This document shows, piece by piece, positions 17,579 to 25,277 of a DNA stretch of 49,730 bases. The DNA lies in contig JAQWTV010000047.1 in NCBI GenBank assembly GCA_029242545.1, positions 1 to 49,730 on the forward strand, in the 5' to 3' direction. The notes below the pieces were generated by a model. That model was given only the letters and a program-made list of their open reading frames with translations. It was not told where the DNA came from and searched no databases. A program made the translations under genes and the position numbers. Source of the stretch: Roseibacillus sp. (GTDB taxonomy: Bacteria > Verrucomicrobiota > Verrucomicrobiia > Verrucomicrobiales > Akkermansiaceae). Positions within the stretch are counted from its first letter, which is position 1. Each line of letters begins with the position of its first letter.

Positions 17579-18045
17579 AGAGAATACATACATACCTGCT
17601 GTTCGCTCTGGTCGCTACTGTCTTTCTTAAGCCGGCTGAATTGCTGGCGGAACAGGATTCTCTTCCCCTCGGCTTTCGTTTTGCGGGGAACTATCGGTTC
17701 GACAAGCGCGTAAAGATCAGGGATGGAGAAGCTCTTAGAATCCAGAGCAAAGCCTTTTATTGTCGTGTCTACACGGATGGAATTACGGTCAGGGTTTACG
17801 GCGAAAATTCGAAGGAAAGTTATACCTCCTTCACGATTCATCGGAACGATGGTATCCTTACTGGGGCTGGGACTAACAAGATGGAAACTCTTCCCGGAAT
17901 ACAGGCCTACTCGCTGGTAGGCAATGTTCTCAGGCAGCTTACCTTGACCGAGGACAGGCTAGTAGTGACCAAATTTCCCGCTTTTTCGGATGTGGTAGAG
18001 GTCACTTATGCTAACAGAAGAATTTCTCTTAACGGTGGGAGATAA
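17575..18045 (+). CDS. Secreted beta-rich protein of unknown function
   Basis: This 156-residue protein has a signal peptide (residues 1-25, ending near ELLAEQ). The mature part of about 130 residues is rich in alternating hydrophobic and polar residues, as in a beta sandwich. No known motif was seen. The start codon overlaps the stop of the second pilin gene by 4 bases, so the two proteins are likely made together and may bind each other, for example as a periplasmic pilin partner. Confidence 0.75.
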   Translation: MKRIHTYLLFALVATVFLKPAELLAEQDSLPLGFRFAGNYRFDKRVKIRDGEALRIQSKAFYCRVYTDGITVRVYGENSKESYTSFTIHRNDGILTGAGTNKMETLPGIQAYSLVGNVLRQLTLTEDRLVVTKFPAFSDVVEVTYANRRISLNGGR

Positions 18046-18050
18046 GGATC

Positions 18051-18758
18051 ATGGATGAACCTAGAATACTCCGGGATACTCCAAGCCTGATAACGGCTAG
18101 GAATGAGGGCGCGTCGACCGGAGAGGAAATGGCAAGGAACGTGTCTTCCGAAGCCGTGAATTCCTGCGGGTGTGAGCGCTGCAGTGTTACCCGGTGGTAT
18201 CCTCCCATGATGCTGGCAAGCACGGCCCTGACCGCAGTATTGTTCTGGATGTATATTACCAAGCCCGTTTTTTCTCCCCTGCCGGGGGTTGCTCCTCTAG
18301 GACCTGAGCCTGCTCCTCAAAGTTTAGAGCAACCAAGAGAAGCTGAGGCCGAGTCGTATATTACTTCCCGGAATAATCTGGATCCTGCCGCCTTGAAGCT
18401 CCCGGGTGAGACTCATTCCCAGCCTGAGATCTCGGATCAGGAAATAGTTTCTGGGGACGAGCTCAGGCCTCTGATCATCAAAAGGAATGGGTCTTCACTG
18501 TTTCGCCGGTTTTTACCAAGAGCCTCTCCCGATCGGGCATCCGAAGATGCAGTTCCTGGTGAGATAGAAAGTGAAGCAGGGAGTAATGGGCGAGAGGAGA
18601 GAGCAGATGTAAGCCGCTGGGAAGGCGTGAGCTCTGAAAGCGATCTAGGAAAAGCCGGGGATCCTGACTCAGGAGACCTTCACGTCCACGCATCCGTCAT
18701 GGGTGAATTTCTGGTCTCAAAGAGGCCGGAAGAAACAAATCATGGGATTGAGCGATGA
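18051..18758 (+). CDS. Single-pass membrane protein of unknown function
   Basis: This 235-residue protein has a cytoplasmic part of about 45 residues with a CGCERC cluster, one membrane helix at about 47-69 (WYPPMMLASTALTAVLFWMYI), and a long acidic, Pro/Ser-rich outer part that looks disordered. I do not recognise the family. The CxCxxC group just before the membrane could bind a metal or be modified, but this is speculative. It starts 5 bases after the preceding gene and overlaps the next by 4 bases, so it belongs to the pilus operon. Confidence 0.72.
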   Translation: MDEPRILRDTPSLITARNEGASTGEEMARNVSSEAVNSCGCERCSVTRWYPPMMLASTALTAVLFWMYITKPVFSPLPGVAPLGPEPAPQSLEQPREAEAESYITSRNNLDPAALKLPGETHSQPEISDQEIVSGDELRPLIIKRNGSSLFRRFLPRASPDRASEDAVPGEIESEAGSNGREERADVSRWEGVSSESDLGKAGDPDSGDLHVHASVMGEFLVSKRPEETNHGIER

Positions 18759-19240
18759 GAAGCTCTCTTTTTCAAATTGCGACCTTTGCTGCCCTTCTGG
18801 GAGTAATGGCTGGCGCGGCATTGATTCATTCCTTGCAGTTTGTCGAGAACGATAGGGCTGGGGAATGGCGCAGTTTTATTCCGGAAGATCAAGCGGGAAC
18901 ACACCGGAGTGTATCAGCCGAAGCGGAGCGTGAGGAAAGAGAGCTGGGGGCTTCTTCATCCGCTCCTGATGGCGAGGTAATGACCCTGAAGGCTCTCGAG
19001 GAAATCGTCGGTCGCTTGCAGGAGTTGAATGCGGCGAATTCAGAATTGAGGAATGCCAATACATATCTCCAAGAGCAGTTAAGGGAAACCAACCGGGATT
19101 TGAATGAACTTCAATTTCGTGTGGATACCCACAGCGAGTCCTTCCGACCTCTCAGAGTATCGTCTGCCGAGGAATCGCTGTTATGGAATTCGATCAGCCC
19201 CGGAGGGAATCTTCACCCTCTTCTTCCTCCAAAGGAGTAG
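18755..19240 (+). CDS. Membrane-anchored coiled-coil protein of unknown function
   Basis: This 161-residue protein has one N-terminal hydrophobic segment (residues 5-28) and a probable coiled coil at about 72-125, seen in heptad-like LKALEEIVGRLQELNAANSEL and LQEQLRETNRDLNELQ. The short tail is Pro-rich. It is the last gene of the pilus operon, overlaps the previous gene by 4 bases, and meets the oppositely transcribed PilX-like gene 84 bases further on. No clear terminator was found in that gap. A scaffold role in the pilus envelope complex is possible. Confidence 0.72.
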   Translation: MRSSLFQIATFAALLGVMAGAALIHSLQFVENDRAGEWRSFIPEDQAGTHRSVSAEAEREERELGASSSAPDGEVMTLKALEEIVGRLQELNAANSELRNANTYLQEQLRETNRDLNELQFRVDTHSESFRPLRVSSAEESLLWNSISPGGNLHPLLPPKE

Positions 19241-19324
19241 TGAGGCAGCACCCCCCCGGACGGAACCGATAAGCACGCTGCCAGTCGAGGAGATACTTGT
19301 CGGCGCGTTGAGTGACTACCCCGG

Positions 19325-21238
19325 TTAGTCAACTTGCTCGATAACTATAAGCCAGTTCATTTGGCTAATTGGAGGAAGCTGCTCAGGTTCAGTGATCGAG
19401 TAGAGCTCAGCTTTAATCTTACCGGCGAGGACTTCGTCATTCGCTCCCGAACGCAGGTCTAGGGGACGTGCGTTTTGATCGCTGTCTTTTCCAACGTGAT
19501 TGACCTGCCCTTTCAGGGTTATGTTCATGGGTTGGTCTCGAATTCCAAAGCGCTTTTCTGGAATAAAGAGAGAAATAGGCGGGAAAACTTCCTGTCCCTG
19601 AGTGTCAATGCCCCGAGGGACAATATTCACGTCGTTCACCAGATAAGTCCTCAATGGTGTCACCAGCGAAAAGCCAGTTGAGAAAGAGGTGAAGTCCTTT
19701 GTGTCCCGCAGGATCAGCGCGATATCAGTCGGAAGCGACGGAATATTAGGCTTAAGAATTCGGATATTGTCTCGATAATTCGCATTCACCATCAGGGAAT
19801 TATTCACGGAGGTGGGATCGGCTCCGATTGATCGAAGAAAGTCAGGCAATCTCCCCACGTAGACGGAAAGGGCCTGGCGTTGGATGCCATCACTTTCAAG
19901 ATGAAAGGGGAAGAGCCTCCCCTTTGGTGAGCCTGAGGTCGGCCAATTGTTGCCACGGGTATAAACAATCTTGCGCTCAATTCCACCCGCCAGATAAGTA
20001 AATGAAATTGCGATTGGAGTCTGATCTTCCGGTGAAAGGACATCCTCAACCCTTAGTTTCATGACGGTTTGCATAGCGGGTCGGCTATAGAGATTCCAAC
20101 CAGTCGGGGAGCCGGAATTTTTGTCGGTGACGTTTTCAAGGTCGTCAAAGGCGTCTCGGCCGCGAGCAATCGGGAGAAAGGCGACGAGGCCGGAATCTGA
20201 AGAGCTGGAGATAGGGTAAAAGGCAGCATTCTCAGACTCATACTGCTCCCGGGAGAGAAGGTCGCCTGTGAGGGCGTCTAGAGCGACCCCTCCCACCGAT
20301 GATTCATCAGCCAGGGAAATTCCCCGGCGTGCGGCCAGCCGGTCCAGCCGAACGTTCCCCTGAGTCAAGGCCCGGGAGGCGAAAACTCCACCTGAAATCC
20401 GGATGTCACCCCAATCGGAGCCGTCTCCATGTTTTCCGAGGATTGTACTCCCTGCACTTCCAAGAGCCAGCTGGGAGGGAACTTCATAAACGGAGAGGAT
20501 GAAATTTTTCCTTACGGTAGCAACTCCGGTGGAAGATTTTGAGGCTTCACCGGAAGAGAGTGAAAAAGCCCACCAATTACGCTTCGCCACGAAATTATCT
20601 GATTGTGCGACATACCCGAAGTGGACATCGGGGTAGGGCACAGCCTTGAACTGCCCACCCCCGGGATATGTTTTAGCCATCGTGATGATGGGGCGGTCGC
20701 GATCCATCTTTTCGATAGCTCCATCTGATACTCTTAGCGATTCGGGGTATTTCGCTCCCAGAAGAGTACTGGTATTGTTGGTGCCAGCATTCACGTAGAA
20801 CTGGTTCAGCGAGGATTGGCTCTTGATTCTGTCGACGGTGTTTTTGATATTCCCATTACCTCCATCACCAGTATTTCCTGAGATTGATTGTCCGCTGATT
20901 CCTAGAACACTCGCCTGTTCTGGCGGTAAGGCCTGCTCGCCCTTGGCTTTCTCCAGGGCGCGTTCAAATATCCGTTCCCATCGGGAGCGGACCTCACTAC
21001 CCGACGAATTCGAGTTCGCCATCATGTTGCGGATCGCACTGTTGGGGACTTCGGTAAGAACCGCACGGAGAAATGCTTGCTCGCGATTGGTGTAGTCCAC
21101 CCTGATCTGGGTCTTCTTCTGTGCCTCCTGATTCTGGATATTGTGGCGAAACGACGCCGTCAGCATGAGCAGCATGATCGAGGCCAATGTCACAACAGAT
21201 AGAATGGAAATGTAGCCAGACCGAAAATTTCTTTTCAT
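19325..21238 (-). CDS. PilX/GspK-like large minor pilin
   Basis: This 637-residue protein begins MKRNFRSG, then YISILSVVTLASIMLLMLTASF. It has a prepilin-like site (G8/Y9) but Leu instead of Glu at +5. Lack of Glu5 is the known trait of GspK, the tip pseudopilin. It is the last gene of a three-gene operon in the order PilV-like, PilW-like, PilX-like, matching GspI-J-K. It is about twice as long as GspK, so it may carry added tip functions such as adhesion. The start is the only ATG that gives a leader. Verrucomicrobial cassette pilin families were considered, but I cannot assign one by eye. Confidence 0.7.
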   Translation of the reverse strand: MKRNFRSGYISILSVVTLASIMLLMLTASFRHNIQNQEAQKKTQIRVDYTNREQAFLRAVLTEVPNSAIRNMMANSNSSGSEVRSRWERIFERALEKAKGEQALPPEQASVLGISGQSISGNTGDGGNGNIKNTVDRIKSQSSLNQFYVNAGTNNTSTLLGAKYPESLRVSDGAIEKMDRDRPIITMAKTYPGGGQFKAVPYPDVHFGYVAQSDNFVAKRNWWAFSLSSGEASKSSTGVATVRKNFILSVYEVPSQLALGSAGSTILGKHGDGSDWGDIRISGGVFASRALTQGNVRLDRLAARRGISLADESSVGGVALDALTGDLLSREQYESENAAFYPISSSSDSGLVAFLPIARGRDAFDDLENVTDKNSGSPTGWNLYSRPAMQTVMKLRVEDVLSPEDQTPIAISFTYLAGGIERKIVYTRGNNWPTSGSPKGRLFPFHLESDGIQRQALSVYVGRLPDFLRSIGADPTSVNNSLMVNANYRDNIRILKPNIPSLPTDIALILRDTKDFTSFSTGFSLVTPLRTYLVNDVNIVPRGIDTQGQEVFPPISLFIPEKRFGIRDQPMNITLKGQVNHVGKDSDQNARPLDLRSGANDEVLAGKIKAELYSITEPEQLPPISQMNWLIVIEQVD

Positions 21239-21262
21239 AGAGATTAGAGAGTGTTGTCGGGT

Positions 21263-21820
21263 TTAGAGCCTCGGGGTTCCGGAATAGGTGATGATTTCGC
21301 CTGCTGGGCCGGTGAGACGCATTCGGAAAACTCCATTTTCAACAAAAAACCGGGCATCATCCACTTGCCGGGATATGAGCCAGTCAGGGTTTCCCGCTTC
21401 CGCTATCGAGGCATTGGAAGCCATGTTGTAATAGGCAAGAACATCCTCCTCTCCCTCGGATTCAAACGAAATCATCCCGAGATTCTTGGATCCGTCGGGA
21501 TTCATGAATCCGAGCACCAAGACCTTCCCATCATCCGTTACGGCGTTGGCTCCAGCGATGGCGTCACCAAGGTTGGAGTGAATACGGTAGGCATCAGCGC
21601 GTGAGAGAATCTGTGTAATGGTGTTGTTTATGTGGGGCGCTTCATCAACGAGGAACTTCTGAGCCCTGATGATTCGGTGGAAGGTCACCTGCTGTTGCAG
21701 GAGGGTCATCATGATAGCGGCAATGGCGAGGGCCAGACCGATTGCGGTGGCTAGCTCCGGGAGGGTGAAGCCACGGCGGAGTGTGGTGGTGTTTCCAGGC
21801 TTTGCGATAGAAGTTCTCAT
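21263..21820 (-). CDS. PilW/GspJ-like minor pilin
   Basis: This 185-residue prepilin has leader MRTSIAKPGNTTTLRRG and mature FTLPELATAIGLALAIAAIMM, with Glu at +5. The following QQQVTFHRIIRAQKFLVDEA region resembles PilW/GspJ. ATG 21820 is the start because its ATGA junction overlaps the stop of the preceding gene; a longer frame from 21898 only adds residues that overlap that gene. It is 24 bases upstream of the PilX-like gene. It probably forms part of the pilus tip or priming complex. Confidence 0.78.
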   Translation of the reverse strand: MRTSIAKPGNTTTLRRGFTLPELATAIGLALAIAAIMMTLLQQQVTFHRIIRAQKFLVDEAPHINNTITQILSRADAYRIHSNLGDAIAGANAVTDDGKVLVLGFMNPDGSKNLGMISFESEGEEDVLAYYNMASNASIAEAGNPDWLISRQVDDARFFVENGVFRMRLTGPAGEIITYSGTPRL

Positions 21821-22377
21821 TGAGTGCGTACTATTGTTCTCGATTTGACGTATTCTCTGCCACTTATCATATAAGTGACGTGACTTTGGAGTATCCATGT
21901 CTGCATTTCTGCCGGGTTAGTTGCAGCCGTTGCAGTGCCCCCGAAGGCTGGAAGATTGTTATCGTCAGGAATTCTGGTCCGGATGACATTTCCAGTAAGA
22001 GTTCGTCCACCGGGAAGAGTGCCGAGAGTCACGAGGCCCTCTGATTTTGCGGGGTAGACTGGCCAGGGAGAGGACGCGTCTGTCAGGCTTTCGAAGGAGA
22101 TTCTCTGGGCGAACGCTTTCTCGTAGGAAAGATAGGCGTCAGACACATTCTGCACCATTGTCCACTGGCGTGGAGCAAGGATATTCATAGTTCCTTTCAG
22201 GATCACCAAGCTGACAACCAGCAGAAGAGTAAGGGCGATGATCGCTTCAATGAGAACGCTGCCGTGTCTTGACCTGACCGACGAGGAACAGCTACTGATG
22301 GACTTGAATTGGGAGGGATTTGATGTAATCTGATTCTGGCTGTGAGTCGGTTTCTTATCTGTAGTATCCTCATTCAC
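21817..22377 (-). CDS. PilV/GspI-like minor pilin
   Basis: This protein of about 186 residues carries a prepilin site RHG/SVLIEAIIALTLLLVVSLVIL with Glu at +5, typical of PilV or GspI. The start is uncertain. The frame has no ATG between 22342 and the pilin helix. A GTG at 22377-22375 is preceded by AGGAAG eight bases away and gives a 39-residue leader, which is long. The open frame continues to 22878, but that part lies antisense to the gene at 22342 and is Ser/Arg-rich without family character. If GTG 22377 is right, the gene overlaps the divergent gene by 36 bases. It heads the minor-pilin operon. Confidence 0.7.
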   Translation of the reverse strand: MNEDTTDKKPTHSQNQITSNPSQFKSISSCSSSVRSRHGSVLIEAIIALTLLLVVSLVILKGTMNILAPRQWTMVQNVSDAYLSYEKAFAQRISFESLTDASSPWPVYPAKSEGLVTLGTLPGGRTLTGNVIRTRIPDDNNLPAFGGTATAATNPAEMQTWILQSHVTYMISGREYVKSRTIVRTQ

Positions 22378-22956
22378 GGGATCTGCTTCCTGCAGGCCGC
22401 TGAGCCCTTGCTGCCGCCTCTTGGCCTGAAATGGGGGGACTCTCCCAATGGTCTCGTTGGCTGGGCCTCGCGAACTAATCTCGACCAGACGGTCAAAGCA
22501 CCGGCTTCCGATCCCCGCTTGAAGGTTCTGCTGGTATCCTCTCCCAAAGGGACCTTGCCGGGTCATGCAGCTAGTACGCTCGAAGCCCGATTCATTGACG
22601 GAAGGCTTTTCGAGGTTACGCTTCACTACACCTATCCCGGAAGAAAGAGCAGTTTCGTTCGAGGGCAGTTCGCTGAATTGAAACGAATTCTTGCGCAGCG
22701 GCATGGGCCGTTGGCGCTTGGTGCTAAAAGTCGCAAGGAGCCTCTCGCTGGGGTGTCCTCCAGTTCGATTGCCTACCAGCTTGAGCCTGTAGCGGGGCGA
22801 AGTCTCATGCTGGTTATGACAGAGGTTGTCGATACCAAGCGTGGAGACCGGTCTGCGAGGTTCTCTGTAATTTATCATAATGGCGGTATCATCGAGGATG
22901 CCCCCCCCCCGGTAATTATCCGGAGGAGTGATGTTGATTCTCCACGGAAGCCCTGA
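22342..22956 (+). CDS. Secreted protein of unknown function with a C10 tract
   Basis: This 204-residue protein has a GTG start and a signal peptide (residues 1-20, ending FLQAAEP). The mature part begins LGLKWGDSPNGLVGWA, has a mixed alpha/beta look and lacks motifs known to me. No Shine-Dalgarno sequence was seen; an in-frame stop lies just upstream, so GTG 22342 is the only usual start. Near the 3' end, 10 consecutive C (22901-22910) encode Ala-Pro-Pro-Pro. Loss of one C gives a stop two codons later, gain of one C gives another short tail, so slippage would change only the last 16 or so residues. It diverges from the minor-pilin operon. Confidence 0.75.
   Translation: MSRFLICSILIHGICFLQAAEPLLPPLGLKWGDSPNGLVGWASRTNLDQTVKAPASDPRLKVLLVSSPKGTLPGHAASTLEARFIDGRLFEVTLHYTYPGRKSSFVRGQFAELKRILAQRHGPLALGAKSRKEPLAGVSSSSIAYQLEPVAGRSLMLVMTEVVDTKRGDRSARFSVIYHNGGIIEDAPPPVIIRRSDVDSPRKP
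22901..22910 (+). repeat. C10 homopolymer inside a coding sequence
   Basis: Ten C in a row encode part of Ala-Pro-Pro-Pro near the end of the secreted protein at 22342. Such tracts are prone to slippage and are known contingency elements in other bacteria. A sequencing error in length would shift the annotated C-terminus. Confidence 0.95.
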
Positions 22957-23019
22957 CTTTCGCGGGGTGGTTTGCTTAAAAGAGACTTGAGAGTGGGAGG
23001 GCGAACATTTTTGAATGAA

Positions 23020-23880
23020 TCAGGGAGTGGGGAGCTCTCCGGGCGGGTCTGATGGCGCTATGGCCGGATGAATCCATTTGGCCCATGGCCCAGCGGGGAC
23101 CTCGGACTCCTCGACAAATTTCCAGTCGACTTCAGCATTACCCCGCATCGCAAGGAAGTCGCGGACGGCGGGACTTACATCAATACCAGCATTCTTATTT
23201 CGATTCGGGCGTGGCTGTTCGCCCTGAAACACATAGGGCCAGTCATTGACTGTGAATGGACCAACATCCTTCCACTGAGCATAGGCTACTTTCCCTTTGT
23301 TATGGATCGCGATCCATCGATTGTGGCAGACAGAGACCCCGGGACCCTTATAAGTTTGCCAGAACCACGGGATGATTGAAGAGGCTTCGGGACGATGACT
23401 CCGTCCCTCGACGAGGTCATTATAGGGGAGAGCGATGTAGAAGGGGTTGAGCTTTGGGGCAAAACCAGCAGGGAGAAATTCTTCCCGTTTGAACGGATGG
23501 TCATAGCCTCCAAAGTTCTCCTCCCAGTTTGGATCCCAGGAACTCGCGGTATTTGGAGTCGGATTTCCGGGCGTCGAGCGTTCCCCAACCCAGAAGACTG
23601 TGGCTCTGATTTGGTAGTGCCAAGGGCTCTTCTTGACCTTCCATGGCGGAGGAGGTTCGTTGATGACTTGGGCCACTCTCGGTCCCAGGTAGGGGTTTTC
23701 CCGCGTGGAGATGGCTAGTCGGCGACCCTTGAGAAACTCTTCATGAAGCTGGGCGGCGCGTTCGCTTGTGGTAAGAACGCCTGCGGACGCCGGTGGAGGC
23801 AGAAGGGTCAGGATTCCACCCAGAATCGCGGCCACGCAAGGGAGGGCCGAAATCACATAACGGATTCCAGAAAGAGTCAT
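23020..23880 (-). CDS. Secreted double-psi-barrel-like protein of unknown function
   Basis: This 286-residue protein has an N-terminal hydrophobic signal (about residues 7-33, ending PPPASAG). The C-terminal half has VCHNRWIAIHNKGKVAYAQW, then KDVGPF, then AGIDVSPAVRDFLAMRG and VDWKFVE. This order recalls the RlpA/expansin double-psi beta barrel, in which a GPF-type turn and an IDLSPAA-like strand are conserved. If correct, it may act on cell wall glycan. The likeness is by eye and moderate. It faces the gene at 22342 and is separated by 63 bases. Confidence 0.72.
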   Translation of the reverse strand: MTLSGIRYVISALPCVAAILGGILTLLPPPASAGVLTTSERAAQLHEEFLKGRRLAISTRENPYLGPRVAQVINEPPPPWKVKKSPWHYQIRATVFWVGERSTPGNPTPNTASSWDPNWEENFGGYDHPFKREEFLPAGFAPKLNPFYIALPYNDLVEGRSHRPEASSIIPWFWQTYKGPGVSVCHNRWIAIHNKGKVAYAQWKDVGPFTVNDWPYVFQGEQPRPNRNKNAGIDVSPAVRDFLAMRGNAEVDWKFVEESEVPAGPWAKWIHPAIAPSDPPGELPTP

Positions 23881-24361
23881 CTTGTAAGGGGGAACTAATA
23901 GTAAGTATTATAAAATGTTTTAGGAGAGTCAATCATATGGGTGGTGAGAGGGCAAAAAACACGAAAGGGGCGTAAATTTGCGGCAGAACTGTTGTAAAGG
24001 TGTCTACCGCAGGGAGGGCAATTAGGCCCTGAATCGAGAGCAGGCCGGAGTTGAGTGGGTGGGTATTTGCTTATTTTCCAGCCCTAAAATGATTTTGTAA
24101 ATGAATGCTGGTCCCCCAGAAAGAAAATCTGGGTGGTCCAAAGGAGGGGCGAGAGCGTGGTCCGATCCGATCGTTGTCACTATCGAAGGGGTGGGAATAG
24201 GACCAAATCTGAGGCCATATTTTGATAGAAAGGGCTTTTTCTAAGGTATTTTAAGCCGTATTATCAGTAAATTTTAATATTTACGTTGCGCTAGAGGTCA
24301 TTGTTTGTAATTTTATTGGAAATTCAAAAGAATTGCTCACGCACCCCCCCCCCCCGCACGC
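23881..24361. other. Divergent control region with inverted repeat and C12 tract
   Basis: No gene is supported in these 481 bases between two divergent secreted-protein genes. The part from 24230 to 24340 is A/T-rich and is the likely promoter of the + strand operon at 24362. A small inverted repeat, GTAAAT at 24267-24272 with ATTTAC at 24279-24284, could be an operator. A run of 12 C lies just before the start codon. No clear -35/-10 pair can be named. Confidence 0.5.
24344..24355 (+). repeat. C12 homopolymer seven bases before a start codon
   Basis: Twelve C lie at positions -18 to -7 from ATG 24362, exactly where a ribosome binding site would be. No purine-rich binding site is present. 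Length changes here would alter promoter or leader spacing, as in phase-variable surface genes of other bacteria. Confidence 0.93.
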
Positions 24362-25222
24362 ATGAATAAAAAAGCAGCTCAATTGGCACTCTTCCTCGCC
24401 TTGGGATCCTCGCTCTTCGGCGATACGATCAATATTTTCTCCAACGGCGGTGGCAGCGTCCACAAGGATCCCTACACGCCGATCGGCTCCATCTCCGTGA
24501 CTCCTACTGTCGTTCAGCCAGGAGTTCGCCCCAGAATGGTTTGGGGTATCGAATATCCTCAGGCGGTCGCGGATATCAGCGAGCTCGACCCCAATGGGAC
24601 CATCAGTCTGCAACAGAGGGTAGACCTCAAGGTCCGGGTGATGGGGGTAGCACTCCAAGCGGGCTCGACTCAGTTGCCTGCTGCTCTGTGGGTCAGGGTC
24701 GGCGCCTCAGCACCATGGGAATTAATTTTTTATGGTAGGGAGGGTGATGTGCGACCGGACGAGATCGTGTTTCAGAAGAGCGATGTTCCAGCTAACACCC
24801 AGATTGACTTTTCTGCACGGAGCCAGACAGCCTCTGGCACATGGTATGAAACACAATCGACATCCGGGTCTAGTTTGTCGGTCATTGGAATGGTGAATGG
24901 GGACAGAGTTCCTGACTTTGTTCCGGCCTATGAGCAGGGACGGATAGAGAGTTTCATGACGCAGTTTCTTGATGAGGAAAATCACGTAGTGCTTGGCCCC
25001 CGGAATATCATCCATACCTTTGAACTGGGAACCAGTAGCCCGGGAGCGTGGTGGTTCGATATGCAGGACATCGTGTGCATGACAACCCTCAGCCAGGTTG
25101 AACAGGAGCAGAGTGGTGTAGATCGTAGCCGGTTGAATACAGACTTCGCTCAAGCGGGAAATGTTCAAGTGAATGCAGGAGCCGTTGATGACCGAGGGGT
25201 GATCACGCTAGGCAGGAGATAA
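24362..25222 (+). CDS. Secreted protein of unknown function behind a C12 tract
   Basis: This 286-residue protein has a signal peptide (residues 1-20, MNKKAAQLALFLALGSSLFG). The mature part is rich in beta-type residues, with SVTPTVVQPGVRPRMVWGIE near 45-64, and is poor in Lys; only one Cys is present, near residue 239. I do not recognise the family. ATG 24362 is the first start and lies seven bases after the C12 tract. It heads a probable three-gene operon (gaps 55 and 30 bases), all for exported proteins. An extracellular or outer-membrane role, perhaps as cargo or partner of the nearby pilus, is an inference from position. Confidence 0.78.
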   Translation: MNKKAAQLALFLALGSSLFGDTINIFSNGGGSVHKDPYTPIGSISVTPTVVQPGVRPRMVWGIEYPQAVADISELDPNGTISLQQRVDLKVRVMGVALQAGSTQLPAALWVRVGASAPWELIFYGREGDVRPDEIVFQKSDVPANTQIDFSARSQTASGTWYETQSTSGSSLSVIGMVNGDRVPDFVPAYEQGRIESFMTQFLDEENHVVLGPRNIIHTFELGTSSPGAWWFDMQDIVCMTTLSQVEQEQSGVDRSRLNTDFAQAGNVQVNAGAVDDRGVITLGRR

Positions 25223-25277
25223 CAAAGCAAGAGCATTCTAAATCCACTTATTTTTCTTACGTTCACCCGGTTTTATT

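Noticed and set aside
18755..19324. Terminator between the convergent pilus and minor-pilin operons
   Set aside because: Only weak stems (such as 6 bp with a 28-base loop) and no T run.
22378..22878. N-terminal extension of the PilV-like frame to 22878
   Set aside because: It lies antisense to a secreted-protein gene, is Arg/Ser-rich and would place the prepilin site over 200 residues from the start.
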